Assembly (NCBI GenBank): GCA_016218915.1
Contig: JACRCQ010000077.1
Span: forward strand, 248,001-312,000
Direction of reading: 5' to 3'
Source: Deltaproteobacteria bacterium
Lineage (GTDB): Bacteria > Myxococcota_A > Polyangia > Polyangiales > Polyangiaceae
Length of the DNA: 64,000 bases
The position numbers and the translations under genes are program-made. The notes under the pieces are model-generated. The model was not told the origin of the DNA. It was given only the letters and a program-made list of their open reading frames with translations, and made no database searches. This document shows positions 7,857 through 16,459 of this stretch, piece after piece (the stretch's first letter is position 1; each line of letters starts with the position of its first letter).

Positions 7857-9020
7857 ATGCTGGCCTTGGACCGAATTCTAACATGCCTCTCGCCCAGCAA
7901 CAGCCTTCGCGCCAACCAGCGACTTCTTTGGGCTGGGTGCGCGTCGGTCGCACTGTGCTATTCGCTGCCCACGGTGGCTGGAGACGATTCGTCACGCCTG
8001 CCGAGCGCGGAGCCGCTTCAAACCTACTGCCTTCACCCTCCGTGCGGAGGCAGCTGCGCGACACCAAGCGTGCGGTCAGGCACGCTTCCAGTTGGCGCCT
8101 CGGGAGAGAGGTACGCTCAGCCGCTCAACCCGTCAGGGACCAATCCTTCGCTTACGGCGGTCACAGCGTTGCCGCCTGGGCTAGGCCTGCAGTACGGCGT
8201 GCTCACCGGGATTCCCACGGCCGTCGGGACCTTCAGCTTTACGGTGCGCGTGACCGACTCCTGCAAGCAGCAGGTGGACGGCATTCTCACCGTCCAGATT
8301 GTGCAGAGCAGCAAAGGATGCCCTGGGGCGGCATTGACGCTCGTCGACTCGCTCCCCACGTTTGGAGCGGCATTTCCCGGGGTTCCGTACTCCTTGCAGC
8401 TGCAGCGCACGGGCGGCATCGCGCCGTTCACGTACCAGCTCCTGGCGGGCGAGCTCCCCCCCGGGCTGACCTTGAGCTCGAGCGGTCTCATCTCGGGCAC
8501 GACGACGAACCCGTCAGGGTCCAACAGCGTGATGAAGAGCTTTACGGTGCGATTAACTGACGGGTGCGGGGCTCGGGCAGAGCGGGCGATGAGCATTCTC
8601 CAATCCAAGGCGACGGGATCCGGGCCCGGTCCTGGGTACGGGCTATTGGTCAACGAAGGACAGCACATCCACAGCACAACGCTGATCGACGTAGCCTACG
8701 GCGCTGACGGCCGCTTCTTCCACCGATACGGGGTCACGGAGCTGGACTGCAACAACGCGGTATTTGGAGATCCGGCTCCGGGCAAATCCAAGGCTTGCTA
8801 TTGGACTCAGCGATCTACGACGATTCTGCCGGGGTATCGGTATTGCTCTCGAGAAGCCGAGTCATGCGCGTGGTCAGGCGGAGGGCAAAAGCTGATCAAG
8901 TTCGGAGCGAACGGCGTATTCGCGCAGCGCAGCGGAAGCAGCGGTATGGCGTGCAGCTCAGCGAACTTCGGGGGCGACCCGGTCCCGAATGTCGTCAAAG
9001 CGTGCTACGTGCCACAGTAG
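7857..9020 (+). CDS. Secreted protein with two putative-Ig (He_PIG) domains
   Basis: A 387-residue protein with a strong AAGGAG ribosome site 7 bases before the ATG and a long N-terminal signal region (hydrophobic RLLWAGCASVALCYSL). Two copies of the putative-Ig pattern PPGLxLxxGxLxGxPTxxGxxxFTVRVTD are visible at about residues 90-145 (LPPGLGLQYGVLTGIPTAVG) and 170-240 (LPPGLTLSSSGLISGTTTNP). These domains occur in bacterial surface and adhesion proteins. The C-terminal 130 residues are cysteine-containing and unassigned. It is probably cell-surface or secreted. The downstream DNA is the displaced gene tail at 9061-9150. Confidence 0.7.
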   Translation: MLALDRILTCLSPSNSLRANQRLLWAGCASVALCYSLPTVAGDDSSRLPSAEPLQTYCLHPPCGGSCATPSVRSGTLPVGASGERYAQPLNPSGTNPSLTAVTALPPGLGLQYGVLTGIPTAVGTFSFTVRVTDSCKQQVDGILTVQIVQSSKGCPGAALTLVDSLPTFGAAFPGVPYSLQLQRTGGIAPFTYQLLAGELPPGLTLSSSGLISGTTTNPSGSNSVMKSFTVRLTDGCGARAERAMSILQSKATGSGPGPGYGLLVNEGQHIHSTTLIDVAYGADGRFFHRYGVTELDCNNAVFGDPAPGKSKACYWTQRSTTILPGYRYCSREAESCAWSGGGQKLIKFGANGVFAQRSGSSGMACSSANFGGDPVPNVVKACYVPQ

Positions 9021-9060
9021 CCTACTCGTTTGGGCGTCAGTGTCCCGCGTGCTGCCCCCA

Positions 9061-9150
9061 TCACCGATCCCGCGGCGCCGCGCCTGCGTCGACTCCGCCG
9101 TCGAGCGGCTCGCCGAGCGTGAGCATGGCCGGGAACTCGGCTACGGACGC
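9061..9150 (-). repeat. Displaced copy A of the 3' end of the gene at 9492-10847
   Basis: These 90 bases are identical to 9492-9581, in the same orientation, by direct comparison. They encode the last 29 codons and the TGA of the lipoprotein gene at 9492-10847, and the match begins exactly at that stop codon. No gene body is attached. The stop of the small gene at 9141-9401 lies inside this copy. Perfect identity suggests a recent event or gene conversion. Confidence 0.95.
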
Positions 9151-9401
9151 GGGGTGCCCTGTAGCAGCGCCAACCAGATCGCTATCGCGGTAACGATCGC
9201 GAACCCGATGCCCACTGCCGTCGCGATCAATCGGGTCTTCGCTCCGGACTCCGGAGATCGATGCTCCTGCTCGATCCTGCGCGCGCGCTCGTCGGCTCCC
9301 TCCTGCGCAGCTCTGACCGCGAGTTGCGCCTCCTCAAGCGCTTCCTCGAGTGCATGGATGCGCGCTTGAGCAGCAGTGAGCTCGTCGCGATATCCTGACA
9401 T
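9141..9401 (-). CDS. Small coiled-coil protein with a C-terminal membrane anchor
   Basis: An 86-residue protein starting at the ATG at 9401 (TAGGA about 9 bases upstream). Residues 5-50 form a heptad-like coiled coil rich in Ala, Glu and Arg (AQARIHALEEALEEAQLAVR). Residues 61-80 are one hydrophobic transmembrane helix (LIATAVGIGFAIVTAIAIWL), followed by a short tail. It looks like a tail-anchored membrane protein. The last two codons and the stop fall inside the duplicated 90-bp gene tail, so its C-terminus was probably fixed by the duplication or insertion event. Function unknown. Confidence 0.6.
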   Translation of the reverse strand: MSGYRDELTAAQARIHALEEALEEAQLAVRAAQEGADERARRIEQEHRSPESGAKTRLIATAVGIGFAIVTAIAIWLALLQGTPRP

Positions 9402-9491
9402 GACGAACATCCTACCGCATTGCTGTGCCGTGCACACGGAGAGACACGCACGCTCGCCCGTTGGGACCCCGCTCTTGGCGCGCGAGGATCC

Positions 9492-9581
9492 TCACCGATC
9501 CCGCGGCGCCGCGCCTGCGTCGACTCCGCCGTCGAGCGGCTCGCCGAGCGTGAGCATGGCCGGGAACTCGGCTACGGACGC
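9492..9581 (-). repeat. Copy B of the 90-bp duplicated gene tail (in place)
   Basis: The in-place partner of 9061-9150, identical over 90 bases, starting at the stop codon (9492-9494) of the lipoprotein gene. The two copies enclose 341 bases that carry the small coiled-coil membrane protein gene. Confidence 0.95.
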
Positions 9582-10847
9582 AGGTCCGATGTAGGAGCCG
9601 AGAAACGACCGCCACTGGACCTGATAGCGCCCGCGCACGGTACCGATCAGGTACTGTCGCTCGTGCGGCGGCACCCACGCGATCGGCACTCCGTCGATCA
9701 GGATGAACCGCAGCGCATCGGTGGAATTGACTGCGAGGAACCCTTCGCCAGGGGCGCCCTTGGACTCTGGATCGGAGCGCGGATGCGCGGAATCCATGGC
9801 CTTTCCGCGGAACGCTGCGAGCTGATCGCGCGTCAGGAAGATGCCCGATGCATTGGGCGGCAGGCCGCTGCCGGTGAAGCTCGAGCTCGCCGGCGGCACC
9901 GACAGCTGCCCGGTGGGGAAGTCGTTGCGCATGTTGAGCGTCAGGACGTCGAAGTGGAGCGTAGTGCCATCCGGCCACGTGTACTCGGCGTGCACCGGCA
10001 CCATGTTCTGGGCGCAGGTCGCAGCGCTCGGCTCGGTCGAGATCAGCTCTACGAGCGTGCGGCAGAGCAGCGCGCCTCCGACTCCGACGTTGACGACATG
10101 GGCCTGATCGATCTGCAGCTTGCCGGTCGCGGTGGTCAGGAGCATGCGCGTGGTGGGGAATCCGAAGCGCGGCCCTGAGGAGGGCATGGACTTGGCGCGC
10201 TCGGCCATGAGCGGCGTCACGTCGATGCGTCGCTCGTCGAGAAGCGCACGCAGCGAGCCAGGGGGGACCACCCGGTACTGCTCGCCGCTCGGCCACACCA
10301 GCACGTGCCCGAAGCGATCGTAGCGAGCGCGCAGCTCGGTGAACTTCGTGAGCGCAAACGCCACGGAGTCGAACACGATCCGCATCCGGCCGTACTCCGT
10401 GATGTCGATCGTCCACAGGCGCCGCGTGAGCTTGCGGGCCGCCTCGATCCCGGCCGCAGACATCTCGGGCAGGTGCGGCGGCGCAGGCACGTTCGTCCAG
10501 ATCCACTCCGCGGAGAGGGTCACGCCTTGCGCCTCGCGGCCTGGCAAGGAGTCCGCGGGGAGCTGCTGGCCTGCCAGCATCGGCTGCGGAACCGGCGCTG
10601 CAGCGTCCGGAAATATCAAGCGTCCCTTCGAGTCGGCCGGCATCCCCACCGGGCGCGTGCCCGTGGCCGACGTCTCTCCTGCAGGTGTGGTGGCCGACGC
10701 GAGCGGGGCCGGCACGATCGTGGCGTTCGGGCTCCGATTCGACGCGTCCTCCATCTGCTCGACCGGCTGGGAGCGAGGCGTGCATCCCGCGGCGAGCAAC
10801 GCGAAGACCGCTGCGACGAGCGGCGAAGGGATGCGCCGGGCCTTCAT
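9492..10847 (-). CDS. Lipoprotein of unknown function, last gene of the pyr unit
   Basis: A 451-residue protein. The signal peptide ends at the lipobox LLAAGC (C22). A low-complexity Ala/Thr/Ser/Pro linker (about 25-75) precedes a globular part with mixed alpha/beta character and no recognised motif. Its ATG overlaps the pyrD stop as ATGA, so it is probably translated from the same message although it has no evident pyrimidine role. Its last 29 codons and stop are duplicated exactly at 9061-9150. It is probably periplasmic or outer-membrane; the function cannot be inferred. Confidence 0.65.
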   Translation of the reverse strand: MKARRIPSPLVAAVFALLAAGCTPRSQPVEQMEDASNRSPNATIVPAPLASATTPAGETSATGTRPVGMPADSKGRLIFPDAAAPVPQPMLAGQQLPADSLPGREAQGVTLSAEWIWTNVPAPPHLPEMSAAGIEAARKLTRRLWTIDITEYGRMRIVFDSVAFALTKFTELRARYDRFGHVLVWPSGEQYRVVPPGSLRALLDERRIDVTPLMAERAKSMPSSGPRFGFPTTRMLLTTATGKLQIDQAHVVNVGVGGALLCRTLVELISTEPSAATCAQNMVPVHAEYTWPDGTTLHFDVLTLNMRNDFPTGQLSVPPASSSFTGSGLPPNASGIFLTRDQLAAFRGKAMDSAHPRSDPESKGAPGEGFLAVNSTDALRFILIDGVPIAWVPPHERQYLIGTVRGRYQVQWRSFLGSYIGPASVAEFPAMLTLGEPLDGGVDAGAAPRDR

Positions 10848-11755
10848 AGCAGGGCCTTGCCGATCAGCTCACGCGGGTCGATGGCGCGACGCTCGCAGTA
10901 GTCCACGATTCCCTGGGCTATCTTGTGGGCCGCGAGCGGATCGCGGAAGTTGGCTGAGCCGACCTGCACCGCTGTGGCGCCAGCCAGCATGAACTCGATC
11001 GCGTCCTCGGCGCAGGTCACGCCGCCGATCCCGATCACAGGCACTTTGACCGCCTTTGCCACTTCCCAGACCATGCGAATCGCGATCGGCTTGAGCGCCG
11101 GGCCGGACAGCCCGCCGGTCCGGTTCGACAGCCGCGGCTTCCAGGTCTGGACGTCGATGGCCAGGCCCCGGATCGTGTTGATCGCACACAGCGCGTCAGC
11201 GCCTGCCTCCTCGCAGGCACGCGCGATGACCGCGATGCGCCCGGCTTCCGGAGACAGCTTGACCCACACCGGCAGCTTGGTGACTTTCTTGACTGCAGAG
11301 GTGACTGCGGCAGCCATCTGAGGATCGACACCGAACTCCAGGCCGCCTTTGTCGACGTTGGGGCAAGAGATGTTGACCTCGATGGCAGCGATCCCTTGCT
11401 CGCGATCGAGCCTGCGTGCCAACGCGGCGAAGTCCTCGATGCTGGTCGCGAAGATGTTGGCGACCACGGTGACGTTGCGCTCGCGAAGCGACGGGAGCTT
11501 GTCGGTGCAGAAGGCTTCCACGCCGATGTTGGCGAGGCCGATCGCATTGAGCATTCCGGAAGCGGTCTCGCAGATGCGAGGCGGCGCATTGCCGATGCGA
11601 GGCAGCAGGCTCAGGCCCTTGGTGCAGATTGCGCCTAGAGCGGAGATGTCGAAGTACGGCTCGAACTCGAGGCCGTAGCCGAACGTGCCCGAAGCGGTGA
11701 GCACGGGGTTCTTGAGGGTCAGGGCGCCAACCTTCACGCTCGGATCGCAGCGCAT
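10844..11755 (-). CDS. pyrD: Dihydroorotate dehydrogenase B, catalytic subunit
   Basis: A 303-residue protein that oxidises dihydroorotate to orotate in pyrimidine synthesis; class 1B enzymes pass electrons through the PyrK subunit to NAD. The FMN-barrel motifs are clear: ASGTFGYG near the N-terminus, the substrate loop NISCPNVDKGG with catalytic Cys131, INTIRG, and GGLSGPALKPIAIRM plus GIGGV for phosphate binding. I chose the ATG at 11755, one base after the pyrK stop; a longer frame to 11785 would overlap pyrK. The length fits the family. pyrK lies directly upstream, confirming type 1B. It is cytoplasmic. Confidence 0.95.
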   Translation of the reverse strand: MRCDPSVKVGALTLKNPVLTASGTFGYGLEFEPYFDISALGAICTKGLSLLPRIGNAPPRICETASGMLNAIGLANIGVEAFCTDKLPSLRERNVTVVANIFATSIEDFAALARRLDREQGIAAIEVNISCPNVDKGGLEFGVDPQMAAAVTSAVKKVTKLPVWVKLSPEAGRIAVIARACEEAGADALCAINTIRGLAIDVQTWKPRLSNRTGGLSGPALKPIAIRMVWEVAKAVKVPVIGIGGVTCAEDAIEFMLAGATAVQVGSANFRDPLAAHKIAQGIVDYCERRAIDPRELIGKALL

Positions 11756-11756
11756 C

Positions 11757-12557
11757 TCAGCTCTCCCACGCGATCGCGTGGCCATCCACGCAGGGGCCTT
11801 CGGAGCAGGCGTAGAGATAGCCGCCGCCCACCTTCGGAACCGCGCATCCGAGGCAAACCCCGTAGCCGCAGCCCATGATCGTCTCGAGCGAAACCTCGCA
11901 CGGTGCGTCGGCCGCCCTGCACATCTCCACCACGCGCGCCATCATCGCCCGTGGACCGCAGGCGTACACCTTCAGCCTCCCCTTGGTCTCCTCGATCGCC
12001 GACTCGAGCAGCACGGTCACGCGTCCCAGCTGCCCCAGGCTCCCGTCTTCGGTCGCGATCCGCAGATCGGTCACCTCGGCCAGCTCGTCGTCGAGCGGCA
12101 GATCCCCCGCGCTTCGACCCCCGTAGAGCGCGATCGCCCTGCGCCCCTGCTCGGTCAGGCCGCGCGCGAGAAAGACCAGGGGGCAGACGCCCACGCCGCC
12201 CGCGACGAGCACCGGCACGCGGTCCTCGGGGCAGGGCGCCCAGCCCACGCCCAGCGGCGCGTGCACGGTGAAGAGCTCTCCTGGCTCTGAGCTCGCGAGC
12301 CGCCGCGTGCCTTCCCCCACCACCTTGACGAGGATCGATGGGCGTCGACCTGCGGTCAGGATGCTCATCGGACGCGGCAGGAAGGGAGATTCGCCCCACT
12401 GGGCGCCGCGCACCATCGCGAACTGACCCGGGGCTGCCTCCAGCGGCTGCTCGCAGTCGAAGGTGAGCACGTGATGGCTTGCGCCTATCGAGTCGCGTCG
12501 CAACAAGGGCACCACGACCTGTCGGGGCCTTGGCTTGCCGCAATGCATCGGTTCCAC
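11757..12557 (-). CDS. pyrK: Dihydroorotate dehydrogenase B, electron transfer subunit
   Basis: A 266-residue flavoprotein carrying FAD and a [2Fe-2S] cluster that links PyrD to NAD. The FAD site is visible as FLPRPMSI, and the NAD-binding region as VLVAGGVGVCPLVFLA. Cluster ligands are C230, C235, C238 and C251 (C-x4-C-x2-C-x12-C). The start is GTG at 12557, supported by AGGAGG about 5 bases upstream; an ATG three codons later is possible. pyrD follows after a single base. rimI is upstream, with a 90-base gap that shows nothing definite. Confidence 0.93.
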   Translation of the reverse strand: MEPMHCGKPRPRQVVVPLLRRDSIGASHHVLTFDCEQPLEAAPGQFAMVRGAQWGESPFLPRPMSILTAGRRPSILVKVVGEGTRRLASSEPGELFTVHAPLGVGWAPCPEDRVPVLVAGGVGVCPLVFLARGLTEQGRRAIALYGGRSAGDLPLDDELAEVTDLRIATEDGSLGQLGRVTVLLESAIEETKGRLKVYACGPRAMMARVVEMCRAADAPCEVSLETIMGCGYGVCLGCAVPKVGGGYLYACSEGPCVDGHAIAWES

Positions 12558-12647
12558 GGATCCTCCTGGCCGACTCCCAGCGTTGCTCCGCCGGGCAAGT
12601 TGTGTGGCTTTGCGTCTGTCCGATCGAAACGCGTCTCGCGGATGGGG

Positions 12648-13172
12648 CTAGATTCGAACTTCGTCTCGGCCTGGAACCACACGCCCGGTTTCAGGGTCGA
12701 ACACCAGCACCATCTCGAGCGCGTCCTCGCCATTATCGGCGTAGTACCCCGGGCGCAACCCGATCGCGAAGAACCCCATGGATCGGTACATCTGCACGGC
12801 CGGATGGTTGCCCAGGCGCACCTCCAGGACGATCAAGCGGATCTGTCGCTCGTGCGCGTAGCTCAGGGCGGTTTGCATCAATGCCAGCCCCACGCCGCGT
12901 CGCCGGTGCTGCGCTGCCGTCGCAACGTTCAGGACGTGAAGCTCGTCGGCGACGTGCCAGGTCACGATGTAGCCGACAGGCTGTCCGCGGCCGGCTCGCG
13001 ATGGCAGACGTGCCACCCACGCGTGGGTGAACGGGCGGCCGATCTCCTCGCGCGCGTCCATGCGCGTGGAAGTCGAGAACGATGCCTCGCCGATCGCGTT
13101 GATCGCGTCGATGTCCGGATCATCAGGCAGCAACGCCTCGATCACGACCGGCAACAGGTCTGGCTTGGGCAT
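12648..13172 (-). CDS. rimI: RimI-type GNAT N-acetyltransferase
   Basis: A 174-residue GNAT enzyme. The acetyl-CoA-binding signature is LNVATAAQHRRRGVGLALM, followed by the RimI-like segment EVRLGNHPAVQMYRSMGF and a Tyr-rich end (RPGYYADNGEDALEM). RimI acetylates the N-terminus of ribosomal protein S18; other GNAT substrates cannot be excluded. I start at the ATG at 13172 rather than a TTG two codons upstream. It sits between the chemosensory operon and pyrK, all on the minus strand. Confidence 0.85.
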   Translation of the reverse strand: MPKPDLLPVVIEALLPDDPDIDAINAIGEASFSTSTRMDAREEIGRPFTHAWVARLPSRAGRGQPVGYIVTWHVADELHVLNVATAAQHRRRGVGLALMQTALSYAHERQIRLIVLEVRLGNHPAVQMYRSMGFFAIGLRPGYYADNGEDALEMVLVFDPETGRVVPGRDEVRI

Positions 13173-13208
13173 GTCCAACCCAGGGTATCAGAACGCGCCC
13201 TTGGGACG

Positions 13209-15251
13209 TCAATGCTGCGCGGGGCGTCGGGAGGACGGCGGAGGCGGCGGAAACGATCTGGGAAGCAGCGAGCGCATTCGATCAGCCACGAGCAGCGGAT
13301 CGATCAGCAGCGCGGGAGCACCGACCGACGTCATGATCACGCCCGCGTAGGGCCCAGCCGTGGCGATCAGCGGCGAAACCGGGCGTACCGCGACCTGCTC
13401 GATCGCGCTGACCGACGCCACGCAGAAGGAAACCGAATCGCCTGGAATCTCCCTGCCCACGTCGATCACGTAGCCGGGGCTGTCCATGCCCACCCAGCTC
13501 GGATCAATGCATCGCGCAAGCGCCGGAGGGCTGATCGCCGCGTCCGCGCGTTGCCGCACGCGCAGGACGTTCGAGCTCGACAGGGCGAACGTGTGCCCGA
13601 GCGAGGTCACCCACAGCACCGAGACCACGCCGCGGGCTGCCAGCGGCACATCGATGATGGCATCCAAGCCGCGCCCCGGACGGTTGAGGATGCGGATCCG
13701 GCCTCCGAGCCTTCGCACCGAATGCTGGGCGAGATCGAGCCCGACGCCGCGTCCGGCCAGCTCGTCCGGCCCTTTGCGCGTGGTCAGCCCAGGCAAGAAC
13801 AGCAGGTTCATCAGCATCTCGTCGTCGGCTTGCTCCGCAAGCTCCTCGCCGATCGCTCCGGCTCGCACAGCGCGCTTGCGCACCGTCGCGCCGTCCACGC
13901 CAGCTCCGTCGTCCTGCACGGTCACCACCAGATGCACGCCGCGCAGCTCGGCGGACAACGCCACGGTTCCGACGTCGGACTTGCCGGCAGCAAGGCGCAC
14001 GCCCGGCGGCTCGAGGCCGTGCGCAACGGCGTTGCGAGCCAGCTGCAGCACCGGATCGACGAGCGCCTCGGCGAGGCGACGATCGATGGGGAGCGTGGCG
14101 CCCGAGACCGTGACGTGCACCAATCGACCTTCGCGCTGCGCCATCGCCTCGATCGCGGCTCGCGCCGGCTCGAACACGAACTGCATCGCAGCCTGGCGCA
14201 TCGCGCCGAGATCCGCTTGCGAGGCCGCGACATCCTGCCGCACGGTCCGCGCCTGGAGCCTGGCGAGCGATGCTACGCGCTCGAGGGTCTCGGCTGCGGA
14301 CCCGAGCTCGGAGGCGACGTTCTCCATGCGCGTGATCGCGGCAGCCGGAGCTCCCCAGGGGCGAGGGGGTCCGATCAGGCGATGCGCTTCCAGAAGGCTC
14401 GACCGCTGGGCGCGCAGGCGGCGCGCCAGCTCGCGCGTGCCTGCCGCCTGCGACCGAAGCTCGCTTGCCGACATGCTCAAGCGTCCGATGCGCTCGAGCA
14501 CCCGATCGAGCGAGGCCCCTGGAACCCGAAGCCATGTGTCCACGCTGTGCGGCGCGTCCGCGCGTGGCGGGGCGCCCTCTGGAGGTCGCGTCGACGGCGC
14601 AGTGCGATTGGACATCGCCCGCAGGGATTCCAGCGCGCGCCCTGGATCCGAGACCATCTGCGAGAGCATTGCACGCCATCGCATCAGCTCGGTGAGAGCC
14701 TCGCGCGCAGCTGCCTCGCTACCAGCATCCCGTCGCACACGCGTCTCCAGCCCATGGCAGAACCACGCGAGCACGTCGTCGCCCACGGTCGATGCTGCCC
14801 CCTTCATCGTGTGGATGTGACGAAACGCGCGCTCCAGCGCAGCCACGGGATCGCCGGTGTCGGCCAGCACCTCGTCGAGAAGCGCAATCCGATCGTGCAT
14901 CTCCGGGCCGTAGCGTGCCGCTGTCGCCGCAGGGATCGCGGGCGGACGAAGATCCGCGGGAGGCAGCGGCCAGGTGTCAGGGCACGCCACCTTGCCTTCC
15001 TCCAGGTTGGAAATCGCCGCGGCGAGCAGCTCCGCGGCTTCTGCGAGCGCGGCGCTCTCTCCACCTGCCACGCGCTTCTCGATCCGAGCGAGCGCGTCGA
15101 ACAGTGCGCGTTCCCCTGCCACGCCGGCCGATCCCTTGGCTGCGTGCAGCACCCGGCGGGCCACCTGCGCCTCGAGCTCAGGCATCCGAAGCGAGGCTTC
15201 ATGCCTGCGAAGCTCGCCGATCAGCAGCGCTCTGAGCTCGGGGTCTGCCAT
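13209..15251 (-). CDS. CheA-like histidine kinase with two HPt domains
   Basis: A 680-residue protein. Two histidine phosphotransfer motifs are visible: HAAKGSAG with H36 and HTMKGAAS with H147. A helical dimerisation region (about 235-300) follows. The ATPase domain has the CheA N box (LQLARNAVAHGLEPPG), the DDGAGVD box and GRGVGLDLAQHSV. A C-terminal CheW-like coupling domain follows (about 530-665), ending in a Pro-rich tail. The family phosphorylates a response regulator on signal from an MCP array. It is the last gene of a four-gene operon, 21 bases after the MCP-like gene. No CheB, CheR or single-domain CheY gene is in the operon. Confidence 0.88.
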   Translation of the reverse strand: MADPELRALLIGELRRHEASLRMPELEAQVARRVLHAAKGSAGVAGERALFDALARIEKRVAGGESAALAEAAELLAAAISNLEEGKVACPDTWPLPPADLRPPAIPAATAARYGPEMHDRIALLDEVLADTGDPVAALERAFRHIHTMKGAASTVGDDVLAWFCHGLETRVRRDAGSEAAAREALTELMRWRAMLSQMVSDPGRALESLRAMSNRTAPSTRPPEGAPPRADAPHSVDTWLRVPGASLDRVLERIGRLSMSASELRSQAAGTRELARRLRAQRSSLLEAHRLIGPPRPWGAPAAAITRMENVASELGSAAETLERVASLARLQARTVRQDVAASQADLGAMRQAAMQFVFEPARAAIEAMAQREGRLVHVTVSGATLPIDRRLAEALVDPVLQLARNAVAHGLEPPGVRLAAGKSDVGTVALSAELRGVHLVVTVQDDGAGVDGATVRKRAVRAGAIGEELAEQADDEMLMNLLFLPGLTTRKGPDELAGRGVGLDLAQHSVRRLGGRIRILNRPGRGLDAIIDVPLAARGVVSVLWVTSLGHTFALSSSNVLRVRQRADAAISPPALARCIDPSWVGMDSPGYVIDVGREIPGDSVSFCVASVSAIEQVAVRPVSPLIATAGPYAGVIMTSVGAPALLIDPLLVADRMRSLLPRSFPPPPPSSRRPAQH

Positions 15252-15272
15252 GGCTCCTGCAATCCGGGCGGG

Positions 15273-16037
15273 CTAGTGCGCGTCGCCGCCGAGGTCCCTG
15301 AGCAGACGCACGAGCGGCTCGATGATCGGACGGAGCACGGCTCGCGCCAGCTCGGTTTGCGTTGCACTCTTGAGCAGCGACAGATCGCTCACCAGCCCGC
15401 GCGCGTGCTCCGCGGCACGTGCGAGGATCGTCGCGGTCTCCGGATCCGTCTCCGACAGCTTCCTGGCCCATCGCCCGATCTCCTCGACGGACCGGGACGT
15501 TTCCTGCGCCAGCGATTGCACCCTCAGGATCTCGCCCCCGAGATCAGCTTCGGATTGTCGAAGCGCCTCCGCATGCTCTGCCACGTGTCCGGCCGTAGGG
15601 CCGACCTCTTCGACCAGCGCTCGGGTGTCGTGCAGCGCTTCGACGCCGCGCTCGACGTACGTCCGGACCTCGTCGCTCACCATGGTCAGCGACCGGCCCG
15701 CAGCGTCACCCATGCGCGACCCTTCGAGACCCACGTTCAGCGCCACCAGCCGCAGCCGCTCGAGCGTCTCGGTCACGCGAACCAATGCCGGTCCGATCTC
15801 GTCGGCCCGCGCCTGCGCGGTGCGCGCGGTCTCGAGCAGCGTGTCGACCAGCTTGCGCTGGCGTCCCGAGGCTGCTGCCAGCCCCCCCGTGGCCTCGACC
15901 ACCTGTGTGGCCGATGCAGTCGACTTCTCGTGCGCGTGCCACAGCTGCGCTTCGGCCTCGACCAGCTCGTGCGCTTCGCTGCCCGCGTCCTTGCCGAGGC
16001 TCCGCAGCACGTCCAGCCACCCCTTGACTCGACTCAT
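15273..16037 (-). CDS. Soluble MCP-like chemosensory protein
   Basis: A 254-residue, almost entirely helical protein with no transmembrane segment and no sensor domain. The centre carries a methyl-accepting-chemotaxis-protein hairpin, LRLVALNVGLEGSRMGDAAG followed by DEVRTYVERG. The usual kinase-contact motif (AIEAAR) is replaced by GLEGSR, so contacts may differ from standard receptors. The start at 16037 is chosen because its ATG overlaps the upstream stop as ATGA. It probably supplies receptor-like input to the CheA of the operon from the cytoplasm. It may be a scaffold rather than a true receptor, since ligand-binding parts are missing. Confidence 0.75.
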   Translation of the reverse strand: MSRVKGWLDVLRSLGKDAGSEAHELVEAEAQLWHAHEKSTASATQVVEATGGLAAASGRQRKLVDTLLETARTAQARADEIGPALVRVTETLERLRLVALNVGLEGSRMGDAAGRSLTMVSDEVRTYVERGVEALHDTRALVEEVGPTAGHVAEHAEALRQSEADLGGEILRVQSLAQETSRSVEEIGRWARKLSETDPETATILARAAEHARGLVSDLSLLKSATQTELARAVLRPIIEPLVRLLRDLGGDAH

Positions 16038-16459
16038 GGTCTCGACCCCTCGTCGCGCATGCCCCGCGCACGCCAGATCGCGGTCTCTGCCGCGATCATC
16101 AACCCTCGGAGATCGATCGACTCGATCACCTCGCCGTCCCACTGCACGCAGTCGCTGCCATCCGACGCGTTGTCGAACCGCCCGGTCGCCAGCACCCGCG
16201 CGCCGGTCAGCGCTACCCACCCGCCGTCCACCTCACAGACGATCGCTTCTGTGCCGGGCTCCTCGCCGATCGAGATCACGGTCGCCACACGATCGTCGGC
16301 CACCGCGATCCCCACAGCCGGTGGCACGAGGCCAGGCACAGGCACGACTCCGGCGAGCCAGGTGACAGATGCGGCGATCTCCGCGGGCACGAACCGCACG
16401 CCCAGGCGGGAGCGGATCACCAGGCCGCCGCGGCCTGCGCTGTGCGGATCCGCGCTCAT
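16034..16459 (-). CDS. Possible CheW-like coupling protein
   Basis: A 141-residue protein with the pattern of a CheW-like beta-barrel: an initial strand (LVIRSRLGVRFVPAEIAA), the segment VVPVPGLVPPAVGIAVADD resembling the CheW signature around VPGxPxxVxGLxxxRG, then Val/Gly-rich strands. Similarity is weak by eye. Position in the operon supports the guess: the ATG overlaps the REC-DUF4388 stop as ATGA, and its own stop overlaps the MCP-like start. A helical extension of about 25 residues ends the protein. It is otherwise unassigned. Confidence 0.45.
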   Translation of the reverse strand: MSADPHSAGRGGLVIRSRLGVRFVPAEIAASVTWLAGVVPVPGLVPPAVGIAVADDRVATVISIGEEPGTEAIVCEVDGGWVALTGARVLATGRFDNASDGSDCVQWDGEVIESIDLRGLMIAAETAIWRARGMRDEGSRP

